From Pirellulales bacterium (GTDB taxonomy: Bacteria > Planctomycetota > Planctomycetia > Pirellulales > JAEUIK01), in contig JAIESQ010000079.1 in assembly GCA_019745975.1 (NCBI GenBank), positions 32,878 to 96,877 on the forward strand: DNA of 64,000 nt, written 5' to 3'. This document shows, one piece after another, positions 26,842 through 36,053 of the stretch. Each line of letters starts with the position of its first letter. Position 1 is the stretch's first letter. Made by a program: the position numbers and the translations under genes. The notes beneath the pieces were generated by a model. The model was not told the DNA's origin. It saw only the letters and a program-made list of their open reading frames with translations, and did no database searches.

Positions 26842-29655
26842 ATGACCTCCCAAATCGCACGCGTCGCAGCTTCGGGCCAAGAGTCGTCGACTGCCATCAC
26901 GGACGAAATGATCGACACGGCGCACTCCCGGCCGCTATCGGAGCTCCTCGCCGAGCTGTCTGCGGACACCGAACACGGCCTGAAGTCCGCCGAGGCGGCC
27001 GCGCGGCTTGGACGCTTTGGACCCAACCGCCTGGCCGAAGCGCCCCCCGTCCCACTCTGGCGCAAGCTGCTCGACGAATTCAAGGACCTGGTGATTTGGA
27101 TCCTGATCGTCGCGGCGATCATCTCCGGCTTGCTGGGGGAATGGATCGACAGCCTGGCGATCGTGGCCATCGTGGTTATTAACGGGCTGATCGGCTTCTT
27201 TCAGAAGCGGAGTGCGGAACGGGCGATCGCTGCTCTGATGCAGATGTCGGCGCCGATGGCCCGTGTCGTTCGCGACGGGCAGACGACGACGATTCCCGCC
27301 GATGAGATCGTCCCTGGCGATACGGTCGAGCTCGAGGCCGGAGATCTCGTGCCGGCCGACGCCCGGCTCGTGCGCGCGTTTTCGCTGGCAGCCCAGGAAG
27401 CCTCGCTCACCGGCGAAAGTGTCCCAGTCGATAAATCGCCGAGCGACGACCTGATCCAGCAACTCCCCATCGGCGATCGCCTGAACATGGTCTATTTGGG
27501 AACCACGATCACTGCCGGCAAGGGGCGGGCAGTGGTCGTCGCCACCGGCATGGCGACAAAGTTGGGGCATATCGCCGAATTGCTCGAACAACAGGAGCAT
27601 GAGCCTACGCCGCTGGAGCGCCGGTTGCATGCGTTGGGGCGCATTCTAATTGTGCTCTGCCTGGCGATCGTGGCAGTCGTGTTCGCCATGCAATGGTGGC
27701 GGCACGGCAATTTCGTCGATGCGTTTCTGCTCTCGGTAAGCCTCGCCGTGGCGGCCGTCCCCGAAGGACTGCCGGCCGTGGTGACAATCGCCCTGGCACT
27801 TGGCTTGCGGCGCATGGCACGCCGCAACGCGCTGGTGCGTAAGCTCCCCAGTGTCGAGACGTTGGGTTCGGTCACCGTCATCTGCTCCGACAAGACCGGC
27901 ACGCTCACGCGCAACGAAATGACCGTGCGCGAGCTGATTGTCGGCGACGTGCGCTATGTAGTCGGCGGGTCAGGTTACGCTCCCACCGGCGAGTTCCGCC
28001 GCGCCAGCGTCGATCAGCCGCCGGGTGCCTCTGACGCTTCAGGCGAGCCAGTCGATGCAAGCAGTGAGCCCGATCTTGGACGAACCCTCTTGGCCGCAGC
28101 CTGGTGCAACAATGCCCAACTCGTCGCGCCGGGGGACGGACGGAGCGAGTGGACGGTGATCGGCGATCCGACCGAAGGCGCCCTGTTGGTCGCAGCCCAC
28201 AAAGCTGGCATCGCCGACCTGCCGCGCGATACGGCGCTTGTGCACGAGGTGCCCTTCGATTCGTCGCGCAAGATGATGTCGGTCGTCATCGACGACGTTA
28301 GCGCGGGCCGCATGCTCTACGCCAAAGGCGCCCCCGAAGTACTGCTGCCTGCCTGCGTGGCGATCGAGCGAGGCGGTCAGGCGGAGCCGCTCGACGATGT
28401 CCGGCGCCAGGCGCTGCTCGATCAGGCCCTCGAAATGGCGGGCCGCGCCCTGCGCGTGTTGGCCCTCGCGTATCGCCGCAACCCGCCGGTCGATGCCGAG
28501 CAACCCGCCAGCGATGACCTGGAGCGAGAGCTCGTCTTCTTGGGTCTGGTCGGCATGATGGACCCGCCGCGCCAGGAGGCCAAAGACGCCGTCGCCACCT
28601 GCCGGACGGCTGGAATCCAGCCGGTGATGATCACCGGCGATCATCGGGCAACCGCCCTGGCAATCGGCCGGGAGCTGGGGCTGGCCGACGCCGAGGACCG
28701 GGCGTTGACGGGGGAGGAAGTCGACAAACTCACCGATGCCCAACTGACCGAAAAAGTCCCGGACGTCGCCGTTTACGCCCGGACCTCGGCCGAGCACAAG
28801 CTGCGAATTGTACGCGCGTGGCGCTCGCGGGGGCAGGTCGTGGCCATGACCGGCGACGGCGTGAACGATGCCCCGGCGGTCAAAACCGCCGACGTCGGCA
28901 TCGCCATGGGCATCACCGGCACGGATGTCACCAAGGAGGCGGCCGACATCGTGCTGGTCGACGACAACTTCGTGTCCATCGTTGGCGCCGTCGAAGAAGG
29001 GCGCGTCATCTTCGACAATATTCAGAAGGTGTTGCAGTTTCTCCTCTCCTGTAATTTCGGCGAGATCGTGCTGGTCTTTGTCGCGAGCCTGCTGGGCTGG
29101 CCCGCGCCGCTGCTCCCCATCCAGTTGCTATGGATCAATCTGGTCACCGACGGACTGCCGGCGCTGGCCCTCTCGATCGAGCCAGCCGAGCCCGACGTCA
29201 TGCGCCGGCGGCCACGCGCGCCGAGTGAATCGATTCTGCCGCCACAGTTGGGCTTGGTGATTATCGTGCAGGGTCTGACCGTGGCCGTGGCCAGCCTCTC
29301 GGCCTTCGTCATCGGCATGATCTTGCACGACAGCGATGCGCGCTGCGCCCGGGCGATCACCTTCTGTGTGCTGGTTTTCGCCGAACTGCTGCGGTCGTTT
29401 GCGGCGCGCAGCCCCGCTTTGACGCTGTTCGGTCGCGGGCTGTTCACGAACCGGGCATTGATCGCCGCGGTTGTCGCGTCGGGGCTCTTGCAACTGGCGG
29501 TAATGCTGCTTCCACTCGCCAAGCAAGTCTTTGTCATCCACGACCTGACGCCGGCCGATTGGCTGGTGATCGCCGTGCTATCGCTGGTCCCGGTGACGTT
29601 ACTTGAGTCCGTCAAGCTGGTTCGTAGCACCTGGGTTCGCTTACGTCGAACTTGA
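26842..29655 (+). CDS. Calcium-type (P2A) cation-transporting P-type ATPase
   Basis: A 937-residue pump with every core P-type motif: a cation-ATPase N-terminal domain (about 30-95), TGES in the actuator domain, the phosphorylated Asp in CSDKTGTLT (about Asp350), KGAPEVLLP in the nucleotide domain and the hinge TGDGVNDAPAV. PEGLPAV in TM4 and NLVTDGLPALALS in TM6 are the metal-site signatures of Ca2+ (SERCA/PacL-like) P2A pumps rather than heavy-metal P1B pumps. About ten transmembrane helices are expected. It exports Ca2+ or a related divalent ion at the cytoplasmic membrane. The pairing with Usp genes is frequent in environmental stress clusters. Confidence 0.92.
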   Translation: MTSQIARVAASGQESSTAITDEMIDTAHSRPLSELLAELSADTEHGLKSAEAAARLGRFGPNRLAEAPPVPLWRKLLDEFKDLVIWILIVAAIISGLLGEWIDSLAIVAIVVINGLIGFFQKRSAERAIAALMQMSAPMARVVRDGQTTTIPADEIVPGDTVELEAGDLVPADARLVRAFSLAAQEASLTGESVPVDKSPSDDLIQQLPIGDRLNMVYLGTTITAGKGRAVVVATGMATKLGHIAELLEQQEHEPTPLERRLHALGRILIVLCLAIVAVVFAMQWWRHGNFVDAFLLSVSLAVAAVPEGLPAVVTIALALGLRRMARRNALVRKLPSVETLGSVTVICSDKTGTLTRNEMTVRELIVGDVRYVVGGSGYAPTGEFRRASVDQPPGASDASGEPVDASSEPDLGRTLLAAAWCNNAQLVAPGDGRSEWTVIGDPTEGALLVAAHKAGIADLPRDTALVHEVPFDSSRKMMSVVIDDVSAGRMLYAKGAPEVLLPACVAIERGGQAEPLDDVRRQALLDQALEMAGRALRVLALAYRRNPPVDAEQPASDDLERELVFLGLVGMMDPPRQEAKDAVATCRTAGIQPVMITGDHRATALAIGRELGLADAEDRALTGEEVDKLTDAQLTEKVPDVAVYARTSAEHKLRIVRAWRSRGQVVAMTGDGVNDAPAVKTADVGIAMGITGTDVTKEAADIVLVDDNFVSIVGAVEEGRVIFDNIQKVLQFLLSCNFGEIVLVFVASLLGWPAPLLPIQLLWINLVTDGLPALALSIEPAEPDVMRRRPRAPSESILPPQLGLVIIVQGLTVAVASLSAFVIGMILHDSDARCARAITFCVLVFAELLRSFAARSPALTLFGRGLFTNRALIAAVVASGLLQLAVMLLPLAKQVFVIHDLTPADWLVIAVLSLVPVTLLESVKLVRSTWVRLRRT

Positions 29656-29933
29656 GGGACGTGCCAGCCTGGCGTGTTACTCGACCAACCCGGGCCTGCT
29701 GACAAAGGGTGAAAACCGAGCTTCGGTCGTCTCCGCCCCCCCGTCCGCCGGCAAGGACGCCTAGGTTAGGCAATTACATTTTCGCAAGCTTCGTAGTCTG
29801 ACCCCAAGCAACTAGGGACTATTCCTACAATTAAGCAAGGGGCCGCGCCGACAGGTTCTTGTCCGCCGGCAGTCCCTTGGGGGTTGGCGTGCTTCGTGCG
29901 CCATTCGAATCGTCTCCGGGGTCCGGGTCGCTC
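29656..29933. other. 278-bp intergenic region before second two-component system
   Basis: No coding potential is seen. The segment 29762-29835 is noticeably AT-richer than its surroundings (for example TTAGGCAATTACATTTTCG and ACAATTAAGCAAGG) and is the most likely place for the promoter of the regulator-kinase pair, although I cannot assign boxes. Confidence 0.35.
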
Positions 29934-30581
29934 ATGCGCACGCGCGTGCTGATTGTCGACGACCATCCGCTGGTCCGTCAGGGACTGATGGGTCTGATTT
30001 CGACCCAGCCCGACTTCGAGATCTGCGGCGAGGCCAATGGGATCGCCGAAGCGCTCGATCTGGTGACAACGACGCGCCCCGACGTAGCGATCATCGATTT
30101 GACGCTCAAGGACGGAAACGGCATCGAGCTCATCAAGTCGCTGAAAGAGCGGCACGCCGACCTCAAAATGCTGGTGGTTTCGATGCACGATGAGTCGCTG
30201 TTTGCCGAGCGCGCGCTGCGCGCCGGCGCGGTCGGCTACGTCAGCAAGCAGGAGGCGATTCGCACGGTCGTGCAGGCAGTGCGCACGATCTTGGCGGGCC
30301 GCTTGTACCTAAGCCCGACCATGACCGAGCGAATGGTGAACCTCGCGGTTGGCCTGCGCGGCGAGGGACCGAGCTCGCCGCTTGAGCGCCTAACGGATCG
30401 GGAACTGGAGATCTTCGAGATGATCGGGCGCGGCCTCACCAGCCGGGAAATTGCCCAGCGCTTGAATCTCAGCCCCAAGACCGTGGACACCCATCGCGAG
30501 CATCTCAAGGAAAAGCTCGAACTGAAGAACGCCGCCGAACTGACTACGCATGCCGTGCAATGGGTGTTGGAGAGCCACTGA
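29934..30581 (+). CDS. NarL/FixJ-type response regulator
   Basis: A 215-residue regulator: receiver domain (RVLIVDDHPLVRQG; phosphoacceptor Asp in VAIIDLTLKDG, about residue 55; conserved Lys in VGYVSKQEA) and a C-terminal LuxR-type HTH (LTDRELEIFEMIGRGLTSRE, then LNLSPKTVDTHREHLKEKL). The ATG at 29934 places the receiver at the N-terminus; an in-frame TTG 25 codons upstream has no supporting features. It is followed after 68 bp by its likely kinase. Its position between the ATPase and SulP/Usp genes makes those genes candidate targets; this is inference. Confidence 0.92.
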   Translation: MRTRVLIVDDHPLVRQGLMGLISTQPDFEICGEANGIAEALDLVTTTRPDVAIIDLTLKDGNGIELIKSLKERHADLKMLVVSMHDESLFAERALRAGAVGYVSKQEAIRTVVQAVRTILAGRLYLSPTMTERMVNLAVGLRGEGPSSPLERLTDRELEIFEMIGRGLTSREIAQRLNLSPKTVDTHREHLKEKLELKNAAELTTHAVQWVLESH

Positions 30582-30649
30582 CCGCAGCGTGTCGTCCGTC
30601 GACGCGCCGCGAGTTGCAACCGCCCGCTGGTACGAACGGGTCGTCTTCG

Positions 30650-32374
30650 ATGAACTCGCAACCCCGTTATTCGTTTCGCAAGGCGACTGCCGTCGGGCTC
30701 ACGCTGATCGTGCTGCTGCTGATCGTCAACATGCTCGTGTCGCAGTGGAACACGCGGCGCGTGATCGAGAACGGGCACAAGGTCGCGCACACCCAGCGTG
30801 TCCTCACCACGCTCGAGGAAGTGCTCGCCCGGGTGACCGAAGCCGAGACGAGTGAGCGCGGCTTCCTGATCACCGGCGACGCCAAGTATCTCACCACGTA
30901 TCAGAACGCGATCGATCGAACCGGTGAGACGCTCGAACGCCTGCGGAGCTTGACGGTCGACGATCCCACGCAGGCGGGGAGGATTCGCGCGCTTCAGGCG
31001 CGCGTGCAGGCACGCTTTGACGAATTGCGGGAAGCCATCGCGGCGCAACATTCGGGCGGTTTCGATGCGGCCCGCTATTCGGTCTCCACCAACCACGGCC
31101 GCGAATTGATGGGCGAAATGCTCGAACTCGTGGGGACGATGCAGGCCGACGAGGAGGCAGCCCTGGCCAAGCGCTCCGACGAATCGCAACGCAGCGCGCG
31201 AGTGACGATGATCACCGACCTGCTGGGCTCGCTGCTGGGCATCGGCATGGTCGGCGTGGCCACCCTGCTGTTTCGCCGCGAGTTGGCCCAGCGACAGCGG
31301 GCTCAAGATGCCGGCCAGCGTCTGGCGGCCATCGTCGAATCGTCCGACGACGCCATCGTCAGCAAGACGCTCGACGGCCTGATCATGAGCTGGAACGCTG
31401 GAGCGCGGCGCATCTACGGCTACAGGGCCGACGAAGTGATCGGCCGCCCGATCGCGCTGCTCTGTCCACGCGAGCGGATCGACGAGATTCAATTCAATCT
31501 GGATCGCGTGCGCCGCGGTGAACACATCGAGCACTTCGAAACGATCCGCATCCGCAAGGACGGCCAGCGCATCGACGTCTCGTTGCGCATCTCACCTTTG
31601 AAGGACAGCAGCGGCACCGTGATCGGAGCCTCGGCGATCGCGCGCGACATCACCGAACGCAAGCTGCTGCAGCGCGAAGTTCTGGAAATCGCCGCCCGCG
31701 AGCAGCAACGCATCGGCCAGGACCTGCACGACGGCACCGGCCAAGAGCTGACCGGCCTGGCCATGGTGGCCGAGCGCTTGACGGGCGATCTCGAACACCA
31801 GGATTCACCCCAGGCCGCGACCGCGGCGCGGATCGTCGATGGGCTCGAAGAGGCGCTCAATCACGTCCGCTCGCTTTCCAAGGGGCTGGTGCCTGTCGAG
31901 CTCGACGCCGAAGGTCTCATGGCGGCGCTGGCCGATTTGGCCGAGCGCACCAGCCAGCTCCCTGATGTCGCCTGCACGCTCGAATGCGACGAGCCCGTCC
32001 GCATCCTCGACAATCAGACCGCGACGCACCTCTATCGCTTATCGCAGGAAGCGGTCACCAACGCGCTGAAGCATGGTCGAGCGCGGCGGATCACGCTAAA
32101 ACTGACCAGCGATCCCGAGTTCATCACGCTGCAGATTACCGACGACGGGCGCGGTTTCGACAACGAGCGCGACGCCGCCGGCACCGGACTGCGCATCATG
32201 GCCTATCGCGCCGAATTGATCCGTGGCAACCTCACGATCGGCCGGGTGCGTCCGCACGGAACATCAATCACCTGCAAGCTTCCCCGGCAACTCGAACCTT
32301 GCACGGTCGGTTTCGAAGACCTCGACCGACCCCTGCCTGCTGCTCAACTCCCCTCGGCGCGGCTCCCGTTCTAA
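30650..32374 (+). CDS. CHASE3-PAS sensor histidine kinase (HisKA_3 type)
   Basis: A 574-residue membrane kinase: TM1 (TAVGLTLIVLLLIVNMLV, about 14-32), an extracytoplasmic CHASE3 domain (about 35-185, with ETSERGFLITGD), TM2 (SLLGIGMVGVATLLF, about 190-210), PAS plus PAC (about 225-350; IMSWNAGARRIYGY), a dimerisation domain with the phosphoacceptor in LHDGTGQELTG (His360) and an HATPase domain (EAVTNALKHGRAR; TDDGRGFDN; GTGLRIMAYRAE). The start at 30650 gives a short cytoplasmic N-terminus; the longer ORF overlaps the regulator gene. It should phosphorylate the preceding NarL-type regulator. Gene order is regulator then kinase, the reverse of the 3.0-6.2 kb pair. Confidence 0.92.
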   Translation: MNSQPRYSFRKATAVGLTLIVLLLIVNMLVSQWNTRRVIENGHKVAHTQRVLTTLEEVLARVTEAETSERGFLITGDAKYLTTYQNAIDRTGETLERLRSLTVDDPTQAGRIRALQARVQARFDELREAIAAQHSGGFDAARYSVSTNHGRELMGEMLELVGTMQADEEAALAKRSDESQRSARVTMITDLLGSLLGIGMVGVATLLFRRELAQRQRAQDAGQRLAAIVESSDDAIVSKTLDGLIMSWNAGARRIYGYRADEVIGRPIALLCPRERIDEIQFNLDRVRRGEHIEHFETIRIRKDGQRIDVSLRISPLKDSSGTVIGASAIARDITERKLLQREVLEIAAREQQRIGQDLHDGTGQELTGLAMVAERLTGDLEHQDSPQAATAARIVDGLEEALNHVRSLSKGLVPVELDAEGLMAALADLAERTSQLPDVACTLECDEPVRILDNQTATHLYRLSQEAVTNALKHGRARRITLKLTSDPEFITLQITDDGRGFDNERDAAGTGLRIMAYRAELIRGNLTIGRVRPHGTSITCKLPRQLEPCTVGFEDLDRPLPAAQLPSARLPF

Positions 32375-32678
32375 CGGTTGAGCGCCGTTACCAGCGCGCG
32401 CCGCTGCGTTTCTTTCGCGCGGCAATTCGGGTCATCGGGAATTCACCTAGCTTCTTCTCGGGTTTTCTCACAGCAGCGCGCGTCGGTGGTCCCCGACGGG
32501 TTACTAGCCTGCTTCCCATGTCGCCGTCGTGAACTCACCGATTCTGACGAGTCGATGCCTGTTCCTAGGATTCAGTAGCACACACGGCTCGCCGCCGCGC
32601 CTCGGGCAGGGAAAGGCTCCGGCCGGCTCGCTCCAAGTGCACCCCAGGTGAATTTGGTTTCGCTTTGTGAGGTGCGAT
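32375..32678. other. 304-bp region between kinase and small ORF
   Basis: No gene-like ORF and no named regulatory element is visible. The sequence just before 32679 carries a clear purine-rich ribosome site (GTGAGGTG) belonging to the next small ORF. Confidence 0.35.
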
Positions 32679-32963
32679 ATGGCTCATTTGGCGCATAACG
32701 CGTCGCTCCAGGCGAGCGGCCCGACGTACCACAGTCGAGGCTCGCCAATTCTGGCACGGTTTCTCGAACTATTCGCGAACTGGCGAACTAGGCGGTCCCG
32801 GCCCGCGGCGCCCCGCGAATCCGGCGACGATCTCGCGCGGCTAAGTCTGACTTCGCGGGATCACTCCGACGCGGACGCCGACCGCGAGATTTGCCATTTG
32901 GCGCTGATGGCGACCGATGGCAACGTCCACGATTACGGACTCCTTCGCCCGCCGGCGACGTAG
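32679..32963 (+). CDS. Small hypothetical protein, 94 aa
   Basis: I do not recognise this product. The ATG is preceded by GTGAGGTGCGAT, one of the better ribosome sites in this window, which is the main reason for calling it. The N-terminal half contains an amphipathic aromatic segment (ARFLELFANWRTRR, about 29-42), reminiscent of short DUF1127-like helices; the C-terminal half is acidic and His/Asp-rich (SRDHSDADADREICHLALM). It lies between the CHASE3 kinase and the SulP transporter on the same strand, so it may belong to that operon. Confidence 0.5.
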   Translation: MAHLAHNASLQASGPTYHSRGSPILARFLELFANWRTRRSRPAAPRESGDDLARLSLTSRDHSDADADREICHLALMATDGNVHDYGLLRPPAT

Positions 32964-33057
32964 CCCCTGCGAGCGTTACCGCGGAATGCGCGGCACGACG
33001 CAACAGCCCAAACCATCCAAACCCCTTCTCCAACCTCGAAACCTCTTGGCAGGCAAC

Positions 33058-34827
33058 ATGGCCACGACCGAAATTCTGGAACCCGTGACGAGGCCGACGC
33101 GCAACGAGCCGGTGCTCAGCGAGCCGGTGCACGTCGTCGAAAAACCACAAAACGGCCTGCGGGGCCTGAGACATTGGCGTCACGACCTGCGCGCGGGATT
33201 CATGGTCGCCTTGATCTCGCTCCCCTTCTCGATGGGGATCGCGATGACCTCGGGTGCGCCCCCGGTGTGCGGGATTGTCTCGGCAATCATCGCCGGCTTT
33301 CTGCTCCCCTTCCTGGGCGGCTCGTATGTCACCATTAGCGGGCCGGCTGCTGGCCTGGCGCCGGTGCTGTACGCCGGTATCGTGAGCCTGGGTGGCGGTG
33401 ACATGGCCTTGGGCTATCCGCGCGTGCTCGTGGCGATCTGCATTGCCGGCGCGCTGCAGTTGGTGCTAGCTCGATTCCGCATCGCCCGCTTAAGCGCCAT
33501 CTTTCCGGCGGCGGCGATCGAAGGGATGTTGGCGGCCATCGGGCTGTTGATCATTGTCAAGCAGATTCCCTTGTTTTTCGGCCATCCATTCGCCGCTCAC
33601 GAGTTCTGGGAGATTCTCGAGGAAGTACCGACCCAGCTCGGCCGTCTCGATCCACAGATCTTCGCTCTGGGGATCGCCTGCCTGGTGTTGATCTTCGGGC
33701 TGGCTGCGATCCCCAGTCGATTGCTCAAGGTGATGCCGCCGCCGGTCTGGGTGTTCTTCCTGGGAACGCTAGCGGCCACCTTGTTTCTCAACGTGAAGCC
33801 GGCTTCGTTGATCAACGTGCCCGAGGCGCCACTGGCCAACGGGGTCGTACTCCCCGACTTCGCGGGGGTATTCGCCGACCAGTCGTTGTGGTTCACGCTG
33901 GCCATGGTGGTGATCACCTTAGTGCTGATCGATGGCACGGAGTCGCTGGCGACGATCGCGGCGGTCGACAAACTCGATCCCTTCCGCCGCAAGTCCGACC
34001 CCGATCGCACCCTCTCGGCCATGGGGGTCTCGAACATGGCCTCCAGCGTGCTCGGCGGGCTGACGATCATTCCCGGCATCGTCAAGAGTACCGCGAATAT
34101 CCTCGGCGGCGGCCGTACGCAGTGGGCGAACTTCTACAACGCCAGCTTCCTACTGCTGTTTCTCGTGTTTGGGCGGAACTTGATCAATCTGGTGCCGATG
34201 TGCGTGCTGGCCTCGATTTTGGTGTTCATCGGCTACAAACTGTGCGGGCCGAAAGTGTGGAAGCACGTGGCCATGATCGGCAAGGAGCAGTTCGCGATCT
34301 TCGCCGTCACCGTGTTGGTCACCGTCTCCACCGATCTGTTAGTCGGCATTGGCGTCGGCGTGGCGATGAAGTATGGCTTTTGCCTGTGGAACCATCTGGC
34401 CGACGCGGTAGTTCGCCCGCACAATCCGCGCGGTCTGGCCGCCCTGCTGGCCGATCCGTTGCGCAACCCGGTGACGCATCGCCAGTACCGCGACGGCATT
34501 TACGATCTCTATTTGCACCGCCCGGTGGTGTGCTTCAATTTGTTCCATCTGATCCGTGAAATGGATCGCATACCGGCCGACGCGACCGCCGTGCGGCTAC
34601 ACGTCACCGATGACGTATCGCTCGTCGATCACACGAGCTGCGAGAACCTGTTTCACTATCTTGAGCATTTCAATTCGCACGATGGCAAGCCGAACCTGGA
34701 GCTGCGTGGTTTCGAGCGGCTCCGTCGACTGTCGAGCGACGACACCTGCACGCGCTTGGCGGATCGGGGACCGCTGACCGTGACGGCCGGGATCAATGAG
34801 CTGACCGATGTTTCGCACGCTACTTAG
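33058..34827 (+). CDS. SulP-family anion transporter with C-terminal STAS-like domain
   Basis: A 589-residue protein. The signature region DLRAGFMVALISLPFSMGIA opens the membrane domain, followed by FLGGSYVTISGPAAGLAPVL and about 10-12 hydrophobic helices to residue 450. The last 130 residues are soluble and STAS-like (VVCFNLFHLIREMDRI; LHVTDDVSLVDHTSCENL). SulP proteins carry sulfate, bicarbonate or other anions; the substrate cannot be read from sequence alone. The ATG at 33058 follows GGCAGGCAAC; the upstream ORF extension from 32917 overlaps the small gene. Its 3' end overlaps the next Usp gene by 20 bp, so the transporter and stress protein are made together. Confidence 0.9.
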   Translation: MATTEILEPVTRPTRNEPVLSEPVHVVEKPQNGLRGLRHWRHDLRAGFMVALISLPFSMGIAMTSGAPPVCGIVSAIIAGFLLPFLGGSYVTISGPAAGLAPVLYAGIVSLGGGDMALGYPRVLVAICIAGALQLVLARFRIARLSAIFPAAAIEGMLAAIGLLIIVKQIPLFFGHPFAAHEFWEILEEVPTQLGRLDPQIFALGIACLVLIFGLAAIPSRLLKVMPPPVWVFFLGTLAATLFLNVKPASLINVPEAPLANGVVLPDFAGVFADQSLWFTLAMVVITLVLIDGTESLATIAAVDKLDPFRRKSDPDRTLSAMGVSNMASSVLGGLTIIPGIVKSTANILGGGRTQWANFYNASFLLLFLVFGRNLINLVPMCVLASILVFIGYKLCGPKVWKHVAMIGKEQFAIFAVTVLVTVSTDLLVGIGVGVAMKYGFCLWNHLADAVVRPHNPRGLAALLADPLRNPVTHRQYRDGIYDLYLHRPVVCFNLFHLIREMDRIPADATAVRLHVTDDVSLVDHTSCENLFHYLEHFNSHDGKPNLELRGFERLRRLSSDDTCTRLADRGPLTVTAGINELTDVSHAT

Positions 34828-35716
34828 CCCTGTCGACGGATCGCCGGCCAGCGAGCACGCCCTGCCCATGGCGCTCGCCATTGCGGCGCGGGCCAAAGCG
34901 ACGCTGCACGTGGCGTTGGTCCATGTGCCCGACGCGTTCGGCGACACGGCCGCCGCCCATTGGGCCGACTTCGACGCTGAGGGCAAGTCCCATGAAGAGA
35001 CGTACCTGGCGTCGTTGCGCCGGCGGCTGCGCGAGGTTTCCGAATCCTCGATCGAAGTCCATCACCTGGAAGGGATCGTCGAGGAAACGCTCATCGGCGA
35101 AGTGGCACAACGGAACGTCGACCTGGTGGTCATCAGCGCCCACGGCTGGGGCTACGTGTCGCGCGCCGTGATGGGGAGCGTGTCGGACTACCTGATGCGG
35201 CATCTGCCGGTTCCGCTGCTGGTGGTGCATGCGCCGCCCGACGCCAGCCAAAACCTCGCGCGACCCGTGGCCGTGCGCCGCGTGCTCGTGCCGCTCGACG
35301 GATCGCCGCTGGCCGAGAGCATTTTGCCGCCAGCCCGCGCGCTGGGCCAATTGTGGCAGGCCGAGTACCGGCTGCTACGCGTCGTCGCGCCGCCAGGCTC
35401 GTTCTGGAGCTGGCAAAGCGACGCCGAGGCCGGCAAGCCGCACGATCGACAAAGCGCCGCTCACGATGCCGCGACAACCTACCTCGACGCCTTGGCCGAG
35501 CGTCTGCGTCACGAATCACTAACCGTCGAAACCAGCGTGCAAGTCGCCCACAACCCGGCCAAGGCCATCCTCGACGAAGCGCAGGCGGCCGCTTGCGACC
35601 TGATCGCCATCGCCACGCATGGTCGTGGCGGACTCAATCGCCTGTTGTGGGGGAGCGTCGCCGACAAAGTAATTCGCGGCGCGGCCACGCCGGTCCTGGT
35701 ACGCAGTTCGTCCTGA
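34808..35716 (+). CDS. Tandem-domain universal stress protein
   Basis: A 302-residue protein with two UspA domains (about 1-145 and 155-300). The nucleotide-loop patterns are SAHGWGYVSRAVMGSV and ATHGRGGLNRLLWGSV: the second G and the final GS are kept, while the first G of G-x2-G is Ser or Ala, a common variation. The gene overlaps the SulP gene by 20 bp, a strong functional tie; Usp-SulP coupling is known in bacteria where Usp domains modulate transporters. It differs clearly from the Usp at 25.8 kb. Confidence 0.9.
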   Translation: MFRTLLSPVDGSPASEHALPMALAIAARAKATLHVALVHVPDAFGDTAAAHWADFDAEGKSHEETYLASLRRRLREVSESSIEVHHLEGIVEETLIGEVAQRNVDLVVISAHGWGYVSRAVMGSVSDYLMRHLPVPLLVVHAPPDASQNLARPVAVRRVLVPLDGSPLAESILPPARALGQLWQAEYRLLRVVAPPGSFWSWQSDAEAGKPHDRQSAAHDAATTYLDALAERLRHESLTVETSVQVAHNPAKAILDEAQAAACDLIAIATHGRGGLNRLLWGSVADKVIRGAATPVLVRSSS

Positions 35717-35746
35717 ATCCCTTGCTCAAGTGTATCGCGTGCTGTC

Positions 35747-36049
35747 GTGATCAAATCGCTGAACAACTGGCTGTTGGGGTGGCGCTCGAGACGAGCCACA
35801 CGGCGACTCGCCGAGCAGGCGTTTCGCGCCAAGTACCCCACCGGATCACCGCGCGGCGTGGAACACGTGGCCGAAGACGACAAGTCCTGGATCGTCCAGG
35901 TGTCGCACGGCTCTCCCTGGTGCCGCATGGCCAGCTTTTGGGATGTCAGCAAGGACGACTTCGCCGCCCGCGAGTTGCATGCGTCGGAGCTGCGCCGCTT
36001 CTTTGCCGCGGCAACCGGGAAAGCACGCCTCGCGGGTAGCTCGACCTAG
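35747..36049 (+). CDS. Hypothetical protein, 100 aa
   Basis: I do not recognise the family. The 100-residue product starts with an amphipathic basic helix (IKSLNNWLLGWRSRRATRRL), followed by a compact alpha/beta-like segment (HVAEDDKSWIVQVSHGSPW and SFWDVSKDDF). The composition is protein-like and the reading frame is the only sensible one between the Usp and the convergent DUF1501 gene. The start codon is GTG with no obvious ribosome site. It lies 30 bp after the Usp gene and may be its operon partner. Confidence 0.55.
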   Translation: MIKSLNNWLLGWRSRRATRRLAEQAFRAKYPTGSPRGVEHVAEDDKSWIVQVSHGSPWCRMASFWDVSKDDFAARELHASELRRFFAAATGKARLAGSST

Positions 36050-36053
36050 CGGC

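Noticed and set aside
30236..31534. 432-residue antisense ORF over the regulator and CHASE3 kinase
   Set aside because: It spans two well-supported genes on the other strand.
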